Source: Metallyticus violacea (taxonomy: Eukaryota > Arthropoda > Insecta > Mantodea > Metallyticidae). From it: a stretch of DNA of 64,000 nucleotides. The DNA lies in NCBI GenBank assembly GCA_030762175.1, contig CM060831.1:96921501-96985500 (forward strand), given 5' to 3'. The notes beneath the pieces are model-generated. The model saw nothing but the letters and a program-made list of their open reading frames with translations, was not told the DNA's origin and did not search any database. The translations under genes and the position numbers were made by a program. Below, in pieces: positions 1-11,489 of this stretch (its first letter is position 1; each line of letters opens with the position of its first letter).

Positions 1-338
1 ATAAGAACATTGCTGTTTTTAAGTGTACGTATATCATATTAATGATAAATGAGGAAGAGACACATTTTAGCATCTGTAAAAATATAATTATTAATTTAAG
101 TTTCTCTTATACAAAATTTAAAGAAGAAATATGATATATTAAAGAATAACTTAAATATAAGCAAAATATTAGCTATAAGAATTTACTAAAATTTGGAACA
201 TGAACATTTTTATATTGACATTTCGCAGTATGACCATTGCTTACCTTAGTTTTATAGCACTGCAATTAAACATTTATTAAAGATCATTGCAGCAAGCAAC
301 TTTGCAGTATATTTCATCCGCATTAAATCATATATATA

Positions 339-526
339 GAAACGTTCCAATGTAAAAAGTAAACGCTGAAGCTACTAAAACATTAAAAACACGCGATATT
401 TCGAGCTGGGCTCTTGAGCGCGGAGTTCGTCATGAGTCTTAGCGCGTTCAAGAGCCCAGCTCGAAATATCGTGTGTTTTCAATGTTTCAGTAGTTTCAAT
501 GTTCACTTTTTATATTGGAACTTTTC
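339..526. repeat. Fold-back (hairpin) element
   Basis: Two arms of about 84 bases (339-422 and 443-526) are inverted copies of each other with few mismatches, around a loop of about 20 bases. The outer ends read GAAACGTTCC and GGAACTTTTC, and the inner stem contains CTCGAAATATCG. There is no coding content and no convincing target duplication. It is best read as a MITE-like or fold-back element whose transcript would form a long hairpin. Confidence 0.85.
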
Positions 527-594
527 TGTGCCGTTTATGTATTGAATGCCTTCAGAGGAGTTGTTTTTATTATTCTATTAATAGAGTACACATA

Positions 595-596
595 CG

Positions 597-628
<32 letters not shown>

Positions 629-629
629 C
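595..629. repeat. (CA)n(TA)n microsatellite
   Basis: A compound dinucleotide run, CA followed by TA. Confidence 0.95.
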
Positions 630-674
630 ATTTAAAATGAGATAAATTTAGAGGCTTATTGAAATGTACAAAAC

Positions 675-1267
675 TACAGTGAGGTTATTTGAGTTTCGGG
701 CTGTTTGAACCCGGCTGCTTATTGGGGAAGTGCAATCGCAGTAACCCCTCCAAAAAGGGATATTTAGTATTTACATTTTTACTGACAGCATAAAATAATA
801 GTAATAAACACTAACCTCTGTTGTAACAGACGCTGAAAAGTATGCCCCTCAGTGGCAATACATTGCCACCATCTGCGTAGAGAATTCTTGTATTTCATTT
901 ATCTTTTCTTCCGTAAGAACGGTGATTCGGAACATGTTTCTTGTTATTGATAGATCATTTCTCTCGTAAGTTTTTAACTAGTTGGGAAACCGTTTCTCTG
1001 TTTGAACAAGATATTTTCTTGCGAACCACCTTATCGCTTCTCTTCAAAATTCCGCTTTCACATAAAAATTGGTTATTCAAAACTGTATTTAACTGTCGAA
1101 GAACAATTAGCACACAATTTGCACAAAATGAACTCACGAACGCACAACCACTCACTGACAACGCCTCCCTCAATTGAACTGCAAGCTGCTAGCTGCTCAT
1201 GTTATATGACCTTGACGCCTGGCTTCCCCCCGTTCTGTAGGCCAGTAACTCAAATAACCTCACTGTA
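675..1267 (-). mobile_element. Non-autonomous Tc1/mariner-like TIR element, copy 1
   Basis: The 593-bp segment is bounded by perfect 21-bp inverted ends beginning TACAGTGAGGTTATTTG, with TA at both outer edges as expected for Tc1/mariner target sites. On the minus strand, about 1100-905 encodes a fragment resembling the N-terminal helix-turn-helix linker of IS630/Tc1/mariner transposases: NRETVSQLVKNLREK, then NNKKHV, then, after a frame change, VLTEEK. No DDE catalytic core follows; the sequence passes straight to the other inverted end. A second copy at 5885-6229 matches across the same internal junction, so the deletion predates amplification of this family. The transposase assignment is inference from motif spacing; the inverted ends are directly visible. 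Confidence 0.75.
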
Positions 1268-2073
1268 TTGCTGTTCGCATTAATAGTGAAAGTATAAGTT
1301 GTAAGTGACGTTACATTACTTCTATGTAAAGGGAACCCAGGTAAACTCTTACGCAAAGACATCATTGAAAGAAGAGCATTTCTCACAGATAGTCCTGGAG
1401 GGTTGTTGATAAATTTGCAACAAATTAACAAAAGTTACTTTGGTTATGGCTTTTATTCTCCAGTCGCTAACAATTGTAATGGAGATGTCCACTTTATTAT
1501 TAAAGGAATTGTTATACATTTTGTAACCATCGTGCTTCTTTAACCGCAGTTCACCTCCTATGTCTACAGACTAACTGAGGTCCTCCGAAAGCAATATCCA
1601 ATATAATTAGAGCATTTCTTTTTTAATTTAATAAGTTCCGCAACTTTCTTTGGAAACAGACCAGAATATATATAAATCAGATGTAGATTGAGCCTTCTCC
1701 ATCTCTGTAGTTCATGAATAAACGACTGTGTCCTAACATGTTTAAGATAAAGAGGCACGTGTTGTCATTACCCACTTTTCCTTTCCATCTATAACAATGA
1801 ACTTTCGCACTTTTTGTGTTTTGGTCTTGGGAACTGATACTATAAACATGTTATTTTTAGTTTCAATATTGAGTTTAGTCTTCGCTAGTTAAACTATTCG
1901 ACAAGCCCCAGCAATGCCAATTTTTAAAGTAGATGTGATAGTTAAATATTCTGCAGAAGTTTACTGATGTCCTTTCTCGTCAAAACAATAGATTTTCTTT
2001 TATTTCTCTGCAGCTAATTACCTTTTCTTTCCTTGAATATAATATGTACCTAACTCAGAACTTGAATACCTTT
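1268..2073. other. Unique AT-rich sequence
   Basis: I see no gene, repeat copy or transposon end in this stretch. The longest reading frame, 64 codons on the minus strand near 1564-1758, has no recognisable motif. Confidence 0.5.
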
Positions 2074-2260
2074 TGACCGCTCTGTGGTCTAGTGGTACCG
2101 TTCACGACTACTAATTCGGAGATCTTCGGTTCGATTCCCAGTCAGGTCAAACTGTCTGAGTAAGAAAATGCTCGCAGTTTTTCTTACTCTGAGAAATTGA
2201 CTGTCAGATAGCTTTAAGGCGGGAAAGACACCAAAGAGCTCATTTACGCTATCATTAATT
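2074..2260 (+). repeat. tRNA-derived SINE (short, diverged)
   Basis: Positions 2074-2149 have a tRNA-like layout. A pol III box A-like TGGTCTAGTGG lies near 2085, a box B GGTTCGATTCC near 2128, and the outer stem pairs TGACC with GGTCA. The anticodon and T stems pair poorly, so this is a SINE head and not a working tRNA gene. About 100 bases of tail follow, with an internal CAGTTTTTCTTACT motif. Confidence 0.7.
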
Positions 2261-3116
2261 AACACAAACTTTTATTTTTTCTAGAAAATAAACCACCAGT
2301 ATATATTCAGTAAGCGTAGTTTCTTTGTTTCTTTTTCTTTCTTTCTTTCCCCCTTGCACACAACTGTAAACAATTCATATTGCCTCTCATATTGTGTAGA
2401 TTTTTCAAAAAGCAAGTTGTTCTGTACATATTCTCTAATTTGCAAAGTTGGATGGTGTTTTCACACTGCCTTTCCGAAATTCCCTAATAATTTACGGTTA
2501 TTTTCACAAGCTAGAATTCTGGAAATAAATGCATCAAATGTCAATTTACAGAATTTGTGTCACCTCAGAAATATACAACAATGCTAGCTGATTTGAGTTT
2601 TTTTAGCAGTATAAGATTTAAAACCATGTGTTATACTATGATACTATCTGCTATTAATTTAATATATTAAAATTATTATAGTGTAACATAGTAATATGCA
2701 TGTGGAGAAGATTATTGCAATATTGGTATGATACGCAAGCCTTCATAAATCTCGTATTCCAATTAATAACAGTAAACGCCTTTCATTTATTCAATACTTG
2801 TATCTGTTAGAATAAAATATTTTTCATAATATACATTGGCATTAAATCTACGCGTTAAAAAGCGATTAAATAAAACATGTTCTATGAAGTTGAAGTTAAA
2901 ATGTTTATAAGTTTAGATTATGTGTTTATTACAGTAGAAAAAGGGATTGCTTGCTGTTTTTGAAAATTGCAAAAGATTCACATTTGAGTTGTTGAAGAGG
3001 AATATTTACATTTACTTTTTATTTTTGTTTTTAAAAACACAGTTTAAGTTTAGAAAGGTCTGAAATGAAACTTCAAATTGCCATTTGTTCTACAATATTG
3101 CTGTAAATGGTAGCGA
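2261..3116. other. Unique AT-rich sequence
   Basis: Apart from a TTTC-rich patch at 2318-2351 I see no gene or repeat copy here. Confidence 0.5.
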
Positions 3117-3125
3117 AATAATAAT

Positions 3126-3166
<41 letters not shown>
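3117..3166. repeat. (AAT)n(TA)n microsatellite
   Basis: A short AAT run passes into about 20 TA units. Confidence 0.95.
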
Positions 3167-3169
<3 letters not shown>

Positions 3170-3195
3170 CCATTCATACATTACATACAAAACAT

Positions 3196-3508
3196 TGCTT
3201 CTTCTTCTCATTTGGCACTACTCGCTTCCTCTATCTCCGTCTTGCGACTTAATCGATAGAGGACAGTATTGCTAGGGGGTATGTGATCAGCATGCCGGTA
3301 TCCCGCAGGTGGCCTGTCACGCGGTTTTCGTGATCGAAGAACGCCACCTCTCTATCAGGCAACTTTCCAATTGCCCTCACGAGGCTGGATGGACCCCATT
3401 CCAGACTCCCCTAACTTAGAAATTTCCTCAGCAAGTATCGAATCGAACCACGGCCTCCCGGCCAGCAGTCAGCAACGCTGACTATAAACCATAGCTACTT
3501 ACCCCGGT
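3196..3508 (-). repeat. SINE-D copy 1
   Basis: This matches 49200-49470 in the same orientation. Shared blocks include TCTTGCGAC, CATGTGAT followed by AGCA, and a central GGCTGG. On the minus strand the head sits at the right end with a box B-like GGTTCGATTCG near 3450. The copy is diverged and non-coding. Confidence 0.7.
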
Positions 3509-3619
3509 ACTGAAAGCATATACAGGCGTATAGTAGTTATGTGAAAGAAGTTCGAAAAGTAATGCAAAGTTCATTTTGTGAGAAAGTGATTTTAATTAGT
3601 TTAGAATAATTATATTTAG

Positions 3620-4075
3620 TCCTAGCAGTGTGACTTATGAGGTCCGAGATTCAGATCCTTGGGCTGGTCCTCCTGACCTTGGGCTTTCTCTTGGTTTCCT
3701 CTGGTCACTTTCGCAAATGTTGGGTATATTTACATTCCACAAATTTCCGTTCTACCATTTCATATCATTTCATTCCGATGATTCTCTTACAAGGTCGAAA
3801 GTACAAGCGATGTGGGCTGGTGCGATGTGACGGTGGCTTGCGTTTTGGGAAAGTATCCGCCTAGGTATCTGGAATGGAAGTGGACTTTCCGAGGGGCTCG
3901 CATAACTCGGAGAGGAGCTTCATCGGACTGCGGTGCTTTATTTGGAAACATAATAATCGAGCATGGTTGCCGAGTGTCTCCCACACCCTTATCCCTTCCT
4001 ACCATAGGTGCCCCATTGGAGAGCGCAGGTACAAAGGGCCAGTCATGAGCAAGGCTCAAATATCAAACATATTCT
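3620..4075 (+). repeat. SINE-C copy 1
   Basis: About 450 bases align in blocks with 39185-39665 and 43815-44290. Shared segments include TGACCTTGGG, ATTTCATATCAT, GGAATGGAAG followed by GGACTTTC, ATCCCTTCCT and the terminal GAGCAAGGCTCAA. Reading frames of up to 90 codons here have no conserved product and are a consequence of the GC-richer repeat. Confidence 0.75.
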
Positions 4076-4288
4076 TCGCTCCAGTTCATTCGCCCTATCA
4101 GTTTTTATTTCGCCAATGAGGAAAACTTTGGGAATACTATTCGTAATGCTTTTAAACGTTACAACAATTCATGCTATTCACCCGTACTGAAACATGATTA
4201 TAATGTATATGTATGTAAGCCCAATCATAATATTTTATATTTTGTAATTAGTAATGTAGGTAGCATAAGGCTAATACATGAGTTGAAT

Positions 4289-4777
4289 GTCAACAAAAAA
4301 GAAAGTTCCTTGGTGATTTGTTACGGAAGCTTGGAAAGTCAACAAAAGGGCCATAAAGCCTCTATTCAGAGGAAGTAACTCGAGGATTGCGTGTGGAGCA
4401 ATTTTATTTTTTAAAGGTCTGTTGATACAGGGTCAATAGAACTGAAGGACTTTCGGTTAACGTCTCTGGATCCATCTGGCATTGTACTGTTACCCTTCAA
4501 AATAGCCAATGCGAACAAAATGTTTTAAACTTTAAAAAAATAGTGAATGGTACGTCGGTCAGGTGAAGTTGAACCAGCCAATGAAAAATGTATGTTTGAA
4601 CTTTTAAAGCTAGGCGCGAAGATTGTGTGTGTCTTTGTGACCACGTGGCAATCGTTAAGTATACGATTACTTGATTTGAACTTAACATATAAGAAAGAGG
4701 TTGCTCAGTTAGGGCATTCAGTTCGACGCAGAAGTATTTGCAGAGACAGTTGTAAGTTCGACGTTGTTGAGACACGC
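4289..4777 (+). mobile_element. LTR fragment (5' part of a retrotransposon LTR)
   Basis: This segment is an inverted copy of the minus-strand LTR at 53590-54048. Both begin TGTCAACAA, and both contain AACAAAATGTTTTAAACTTT and a block that reads MFELLK, GAK and LGHS in one frame. It lacks the downstream half of the LTR and any primer binding site, and it stops a few bases before the mariner fragment at 4788. Alignment of the two copies shows base changes at first and second codon positions, so the shared peptide frame does not prove coding selection. Confidence 0.65.
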
Positions 4778-4787
4778 AGTTATAAGA

Positions 4788-5008
4788 AAGGAAATGTAAG
4801 TGTGACGAAGAAATGATGGGTGTTGTTTATGCCCATTTTGCGGACTAGATTTCTGACTAGTTTTGGAGGACTGGAATGAAATGTTAATTCAAAAATGCAA
4901 GAAGTGTATTGCAATAACGGGTAACTATATTGAAAAGTGAAATATAGTTTTTGTCTTTATCACACCTAGAAAATGATTAGGCCGGAAACTTATGGACCTA
5001 CCCTCGTA
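4788..5008 (+). mobile_element. DD34D mariner fragment (3' end), copy A
   Basis: This is the last ~220 bases of the mariner family defined by copies B and D-G. It holds the end of the transposase frame (a GTGTGACGAAGAAATGATG block), a terminal AGTGAAATATAG block and the inverted end CTTATGGACCTACCCTCGTA. The 5' four fifths are missing; LTR sequence lies immediately upstream. Confidence 0.85.
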
Positions 5009-5884
5009 TGTAATCCGTTAGAATCGGTTTGTGGTAAATTAACACCAAAAATGTTTGGTGTCATATTTTCAGCGGAAGAATTTAGCTCCAACTAATTTAG
5101 CCACAATGGAATTGTACCTTACACTCAGCTTTAGAAATATTAGCAATGGTTTTTAAAGCCTGTTCGTTTCCAAACTAACATTTTGCAATTTATGTCTCTG
5201 GAGACGTTGAAAAATTATTATGCAACTAATAGTCACATGGTGGAAAAACTGAAGGAAATTATTCGAACAGAACTTTTGCACTATAAATGCAGAACTGATA
5301 ATTCCTCGTAAGATGTGGAGTCACGTGTCACAGAAAAGGGGCAGAGCACAGCTTTGGAGAGCTGTGAGTTAAGCCGGTAGCGTATCGGTCACACAGCTGG
5401 CCCACCGATACTTTAAAAAGAGTCTTTCTGTAACAGATTATTATAATGTTGTCTTACATTCGTCTTTCGTTTTTTATACCAGGTAGAGAAAAGGGGTAAT
5501 CTATATTCTTTCTTCATTTATGTTAGCTGAAAGATTCAACCTTAATTATTCATATTTTATAGTATTGTTCATATATAGATTTTATCGCATTTGTTAAACA
5601 ATCCAAATTTCACTTTGTGTTAATATACTCCATTGTAATTTTATTTTAATTCTGTCGAAAGCTATTTCATGACCAATGGATAATATTATTGTGTTGGAAG
5701 ATTAAATTTCCCTCTTTTTTCATGCAAATATGCAATCCATGCATGATTTTCTCACTTAAAACCATGTTGAAATTGTGTTAACATTTTCCCTGAATAGTAC
5801 TATATTTAATATTTTGATATATACTCATGGCAAACGTTTATTACACTTATACCTCGATAAAACGTTTAGATTAATTCAATTTGC
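5009..5884. other. Mostly unique sequence with a SINE-head scrap
   Basis: At 5368-5410 a tRNA-like head fragment (CCGGTAGCGTATCGG) is visible, similar to one at 11158-11215. Nothing else is recognisable. Confidence 0.45.
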
Positions 5885-6229
5885 GTGCTGGGAGCAGCAG
5901 GTCATCAGAGACATATAAATGCATGTGCAAGTTGCAGTTGCAGTTATTTTGAGGGAGCCTTTGAACAGATAAAGTCTCTCAATGACAAGAAACGTGTTCT
6001 GAACCGCTTAGTTCTTACGGAAGAAAAGTTAGGAACTCCCTATGCATATGCCAGCAATGTGTTTCCGCTGAGGATCATCATTGTCAACATGTCTTATAAC
6101 ACAGCTTAATGTCTATTATTATCAGTTTTAAACACTTTACGCGCGGCGACTCTTATCTTCCTTTTCCAATTGTTATAGGTGCAAAGTAATCGCCCTCAGG
6201 CGGTCGATAACTCAAATAACCTTGCTGTA
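5885..6229 (+). mobile_element. Non-autonomous Tc1/mariner-like TIR element, copy 2 (5'-truncated)
   Basis: It is homologous to 675-1267 in the opposite orientation. The stretch AATGACAAGAAACGTGTTC through TTCTTACGGAAGAAAAG matches copy 1, and so does the downstream part to the inverted end CTCAAATAACC at 6210-6229. The coding remnant reads SLNDKKRVLNRLVLTEEKL, which fits a helix-turn-helix linker of a Tc1/mariner-like transposase. The left inverted end is absent, so the copy is truncated. The match continues past the point where catalytic sequence should be, confirming a shared ancestral deletion. Confidence 0.7.
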
Positions 6230-6689
6230 GTTCTTATTTATTAATAAGGTCTATATATTATGAGGTTTTATCAAAAATCCCCTTCCGTATAATCTCTTTG
6301 ATATCTTTGTAAATTGTCTCTACCTGGCTCTTTGGTTCCAGAGGTAACACTTGGAACGTGTATTAGAAGATTCCAGTTTCAAATTCACTACCTGATTGTT
6401 TTTCTCAGTGCATCTTCAGAAAAGGAAAATACGAGTTAGTGTATGTATGTAGAATATCATTATTCATTTCATCACAGTATGTGTGCGTCTGCGGTTTTCT
6501 GTTTTTGATGTCTTTGAGGTGTACTGACCACCCAATGAGAGAGTTTCAGTGTGTATAGATGCACTGTGTGTTTGCAGATAATTAACTCCCCGACAGGTGA
6601 ATGATCAAATCATGGCTTGTACACAAGTCCCGGAATGGAGAGGGGAGTGGATGAGGATAAATGACGAAGAAAAATAAATTTTCACCACT

Positions 6690-6797
6690 GCGGCGTGGAC
6701 ATTGGTGATAAATGAGATAGAATTATAAATCGGGAAAGGATTGAGGGAGGGAGAAAATGTTCCAGGCCTAAGTTTAAGGTACTTCTCTGGCATTTGA
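6690..6797 (-). repeat. SINE-B 3' fragment
   Basis: This is the reverse complement of the SINE-B body: GGCCTAAGTTTAAGGTAC and the GGCATTT block sit in family order. The tRNA head is missing. Confidence 0.7.
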
Positions 6798-7323
6798 ACC
6801 GCTTGCTCCTTGAAGGCGGCAGTCCGTTTAAGTCATATCATATTTCAATGAGGTGACTTTCGTATTTAAAGTTCCACATTCCTCTTATAATAAAAACAGT
6901 TTTCCTTTTGTATTCGATGTTGTATAGCAAATATGTTTCTTTCTGATCTTGAATCACTTCTCTTTTAACCTATTAATCTTTCTCGTTCTTTATTTTTATT
7001 TACACTAATGAAATTAGAATAGCAGTAATTTGTTAACTAATTCTGATAGAGATATCTTGAACTTTTGTCCTTAATATGCATGAATATATTTTATATGAGA
7101 TGGACGAATCCTACATTTTATCGAATCCCAATCCGAATCCTAAAAGGTTATCGAATTCAACGAAACTCCCGATACCCGAAAACAAATACGAGTGTGGCTT
7201 GATAGATTACAACAGCAACATATGTAGTAAAGTTTACGTTTTACAATCACGATTCATTCTGATGTTCATTCATCATTTGACAGTTGTTTAAACACAAGCG
7301 TTTTCATCATTTGACAGTGAAGA
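6798..7323. other. Unique AT-rich sequence
   Basis: I see no repeat family here beyond a repeated CATCATTTGACAGT (7270 and 7305) just upstream of the next mariner start codon. Confidence 0.5.
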
Positions 7324-8115
7324 ATGGAATTGGTGGTGCGATTAAATTTATTTACGGAAGGAAAAACAACAAAGGAAATTCTTGAGAGAATTATGCTCAC
7401 ATTGAGAGACGCATGCCCTTCCTATGAAACCGTTCGCTTTTCTGTAAACGAGTTTAAGACTCCCCACGTCCTGGAGCTCCAAAATCAGTGTGTAATGCCA
7501 GAAATCATCGATAAATTCCATGATACTTTTGGGTGACACACGAACGAAAATGTTTGTGTTATCAGAGACCACAGGCACCCAAAATGGCGGCTTTATTTTA
7601 TTTTGCTTAATGAATCATACATGAAGGAACTTTGCTCAAAATGGTTGTCGCGTCTGCTCACTTCGAAGCAATAGCGAAATTGAATGCGAATATGACCGGC
7701 TGCTCGTAAATGTTTGAGAAGAATACAATTTGTTTTTATGGCGTTTTGTGCTATAAATGAAAGATGATGGCTTCAGCTTATTGGAACGCAAAAGGAATTC
7801 GCTTTCTTGACTACTTGGAGAAGGGGTAAACCATTATTGGAAAATACTAAGCATCACTTTTGGAGGCACTGAAGGCTGCGACCGCGGGAAAACAAAAAGG
7901 TGGTGTGCATAGGAAATATGGCCGAACTATGATTTGAAATGCTGTTCCCGAAACTCAAAACATTCCGGTAACGCCGTACATAAATTTAAATCGATTGAAG
8001 AAGTCATACAGAAGATAAACAAGCATTTTGAGGTCCTCGAAGAAACGCAGCTCCACAAGGCAATCACGAACTTGATGAAACGCTGGAGCAAGTGCAAGAG
8101 TGAGCCTAAGCATTT
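7324..8115 (+). pseudogene. Mariner-like transposase pseudogene (second mariner lineage)
   Basis: The 70-codon frame at 7324-7536 begins with Met and carries EGKTTKEILERI, CPSYETVRFSVNEFK and IIDKFHD, spaced like the N-terminal paired HTH domain of mariner transposases. After a stop the homology can be followed in changing frames: LSRLLTSKQ near 7650, then near 7985-8110 SIEEVIQKINKHFEVL and LMKRWSKCK, which resembles the C-terminal tail. The catalytic centre is shortened and unreadable, and total length is well under the usual ~345 codons. The N-terminal call is firm; the C-terminal call is weaker. It is a dead copy with no inverted ends found. Confidence 0.65.
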
Positions 8116-8180
8116 TAATATCAAACCAAGTTACTTATCTAACAAGATAACGCCTTATACTGATGATCAGTGTTAAGTAA

Positions 8181-9304
8181 TTCAATGATAGATAACTTCA
8201 GTCATATGCTCGGAGATTCCAATTTCTAATCCCTATTTATTTATCGTTTGACAGACGTAATTTAGATATAACATAACTGTATGAAATAATCAGAACTTTT
8301 ATGTATTCCATTTTAATTTATATGTAGGCATATTATTATTTATAATCCTTTGTTCTTTAACTTTGCTGTTTTAATATAATATAAGAATAAAAATAACGAA
8401 ACAATTACAATAAATTTGCCATTAAGCCCAGAGGCCGAGGGTCTAAGACCGTGTGTAAAATATCTATTTCTCTTCATCGAAAGGCACAACATGAAATCAG
8501 AGTATGAAAACCTCTCCCCAGAATAGGCTGAGCAAATTTCTACTATATTCACAGTAGAGAAAATGCCTTATGATGCCACCAGGAACAGAGTATTTAGCAT
8601 AATTCAGTGAGGTGTCGTGCCATTTTAGTTTCTTTCATGAAGCCTGATATTACCAGTAATGAAAATCAATGTTTAATATACGATCAACCGTTACCAAACA
8701 TTTAACTGAAAGAAACACGACGGCTACCACGTCTCCTCTGAACTCCCGGTGCAGGTGATAACTTGAGTTCGTAGAAGGACTGACAGGGTCAGAGTTATGA
8801 GTCATGTGTCAAGCAAACAATGCCCAGAATATTAATCTTCTGGTTTTACCGAACGGCGCCGCTGGTCTGCAGATAGCGTGCTGGCCATGGTGGAGTCGAT
8901 GGAAATTATCGCTTGAGAGTCCCGAGAGCAAAGCCCTCTTTGCAGTAATAAAGGTCGCCTATTTTGGAGTACGAAATCAAGATAACAAAATTATAAGCGA
9001 GATAAATAACAAAATTTGTTGGTACTAATACTATCTTTGAATCGTGATAATATTTACTAAAGAGTTTTGTTACGAACTTATCACGCGACTAATATAAAAA
9101 GTGAGTGATGGCATCACAAATTGAACTGTCTAAGCAACAGCCAGTTGATTTACAGTAAGTCAGAAATCTTGACAGTTCATATAAAAATATATTTTAATAA
9201 ATTATGAAACTATTTTGTTTATCATTATTTTGTTTCTTTTTATTAAGTTCATAGGAAGTTGAAGTAGTTTCGTGTCAGCGTTGTTCTTGTTGTTGTTGCC
9301 CCCA
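8181..9304. other. Unique sequence, GC-richer around 8720-8970
   Basis: The reading frame at 8804-9028 (74 codons) has no recognisable domain and I do not call it a gene. No repeat family was recognised. Confidence 0.45.
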
Positions 9305-9336
9305 AATCATGAAACAGTTTAGTAAGGTCCCAGCAA
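9305..9336 (+). repeat. LTR-border-like scrap
   Basis: Thirty-odd bases (core CAGTTTAGTAAGGTCCCAGC) resemble 53094-53128, a sequence repeated around the LTR end near 53180. It abuts mariner copy B. Too short to be sure. Confidence 0.35.
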
Positions 9337-9341
9337 TAAGA

Positions 9342-9999
9342 GACGAGAGTAGGTCCATACGTTTCCTAACCATTTTCTAGATATGATAAAGACAAAACTA
9401 TATTTCACTTTTCAATATAGTTAATCTTTATTCCAATACACTTCTACCATCATTGAATCAACATTTCAAAAATGTTAATTCAAAAAAAAAAAATAATCAG
9501 AAGTCTTGTCTGCAAAATGGGCATAAACAGCATACATCACTTCTTCGTCACACTTAAATTTCCTTCTTAGAAAGTTCTTCTTTAGTTTTGAGAAGAGGAG
9601 ATAGTCACTGAGAGTTAGATCTGGGATAGATCTCCTTGAAGCCGCATTTCTTCACAGTTTCCTTTGCAACAAAAACCGTATGAATAGGCGCGTTGTCGTG
9701 AAGAAGGCGCACACTACCACTCAGCTTTCCTCGCCTTTTCTCTTTGATGGAAGCACGCAGTCTGTGCAGTAGACCAGCATAGTACTCCCCATTTACTGTG
9801 TTGTTCCTCTCCTTGAAGTCAATGGAGAGTATTCCTTCACAGTCCCAAAAGATTGTGGCCATGATATTCTTGGTTGACTGAATGACCTTGGCCTTTAGAG
9901 GCTGTACTTCGTCAGGTTTACGCCTCTCATTTATTCTTTTTTAGATAAGGGATTATAGTAGAAAACCATAGTTTCATCTCCTGTAATAATGGTTTGCAG

Positions 10000-10036
<37 letters not shown>

Positions 10037-10336
10037 CATGGTAGAGCTCCAAAAATGCCTGACAACTACTGAGGAAAGAATTACTGTTTAATTTCATTTG
10101 AAGTAAGTCCTTTTTTTGTGCACATCTTAATAACAGCTAAGTACTCCATTTTGAACTTATCACAATCTTCTACACATATCCTTTTTTATGCAACTTAATC
10201 TGATCAACTAAACAGAGCGGAGCAGAAGTTCAGTGTAACTATTTACTTAACATGTAAGGTATGACACCAGATAAGGGTTTTGTGAAGACGACAATCCTTA
10301 TCGGCGACGCCGGAAACTTATGGACCTACCCTCGTA
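9342..10336 (-). mobile_element. DD34D mariner, internally deleted, copy B
   Basis: Both inverted ends are visible: GAGAGTAGGTCCATA at the left and TATGGACCTACCCTCGTA at the right. The 995-bp length is ~300 short of a full mariner. On the minus strand the start MEYLAVIK is followed after ~20 codons by the SCQAFLELY region, so most of the HTH domain is deleted. An 85-codon frame at 9605-9862 keeps FWDCEGILSIDFKE and LLHDNAPIHT (second catalytic Asp). The YSPDLAP region carrying the third Asp is scrambled by a frameshift. A CT microsatellite at 10002-10031 lies inside the coding region. A dead copy. Confidence 0.9.
10002..10031. repeat. (CT)n microsatellite inside mariner copy B
   Basis: About 15 CT units occupy the place where other copies have only a short GAGAGAAG motif. 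Confidence 0.9.
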
Positions 10337-10768
10337 TGTGCCATTGTACTCTTAGCTGTTTTTTCCCCAAGAATTCCAATTCCAAAATGACTAATTAACT
10401 CTTTGAGCCTGGTGGTACACTTTAACCCCAGTTTTCATTTTTTCCCCTTTCTTTATTTTGTTATGTACGAAATCATCGTCTACGATTTTTGGCATATCTT
10501 CGTTATTGCGTGATAGGTCAATTTTCTGTTATTATCCGTTTTTAACATTCGATAACAAAAACGAAGTTGAGTGAAAAGACGTTGTTATTCGTCTTGCAGA
10601 TTCAGTGGACGTTCCGTATGTTGTGCTAAACGTCTGAAGTGTAGGCACATGACATGTTCGCTTCCCTTTCCTTTCATTTACACACTTTTTTTTTAATTAT
10701 TATTGAATATGGGCTGTCTAAAATGTTGCATTGATCTGTCATAGAACTTCATGCTAGATGATAACCGC
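10337..10768. other. Unique sequence
   Basis: No gene or repeat recognised. Confidence 0.45.
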
Positions 10769-11034
10769 CACGGGTGGCCGAGGTCCTTAAGGCGTGGACT
10801 CGTGAGTGGGAGGTCTGGGGTTCGAATCCCTCCACGATTGTCCTCCCTGACTAAGGTTTTTCTGCAGTTCTCATAAATGGTAAATGCCATGGAGGTACCC
10901 TAAACTTAGGCCGGGAACGTTTCCTTAAAAAAAATAATTTCCCAATATATTATTTCATTTCATATATCATCAGTGTTCACCGCCTTTGGTGCCTCATTAG
11001 TAAAAAGGGGCATTAAACATCATTCATTCATTGC
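10769..11034 (+). repeat. SINE-B, near full length
   Basis: It starts CCACGGGTGGCCGAGG (box A TGGCCGAGG) and has box B GGTTCGAATCC near 10819. The body blocks AAATGCCATGGAGGTACC and TATATTATTTCATTTC and the end GGCATTAAACATCATTCA are in order. The head resembles a Ser/Leu class tRNA. Confidence 0.88.
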
Positions 11035-11157
11035 TATTTGGAGTGTCATAAAATGAATTAGTGAATACAACGCACTATTGTACTCTCTGAATTAGACTTG
11101 ACTAAAAATTGATCTGTAACTGAGATAACTTGTAGATACGCCGTAACTTGACGGAGG

Positions 11158-11215
11158 GTAATGACCGCGGTAGCGTAGAGTTTACACGCTGGCCGGCCGA
11201 CTTGCGAACGGATAC
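11158..11215 (+). repeat. SINE-head fragment
   Basis: AATGACCGCGGTAGCGTAGA resembles a pol III box A region of another tRNA-derived SINE; no body follows. Confidence 0.4.
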
Positions 11216-11489
11216 ATTTAAAAGTATCTGCATGTATATTACTATGAGTGGAAGATTAGCTTATTATAGAGAGATTGGAAAATGCAATTTACAGAGCATT
11301 GCATAAACTAATCCAGGTTGCCAAAAATTTAATGTGAATTAATTAACTGATTAAACTAAAGATATGGCTTTCAAGCTTCATAATTTACGCAACAAATATT
11401 AAAAATATATAACAAGTTGCATAATTTATATATTTGGGCCACCACATTACAATACTAAGCTGTTAAACAGATTTAGAACTGGAATAGTG

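Noticed and set aside
2074..2149. Functional tRNA gene
   Set aside because: Box A and box B are present but the anticodon and T stems do not pair well and a SINE-like body follows; the same holds for all other tRNA-like heads in the window.
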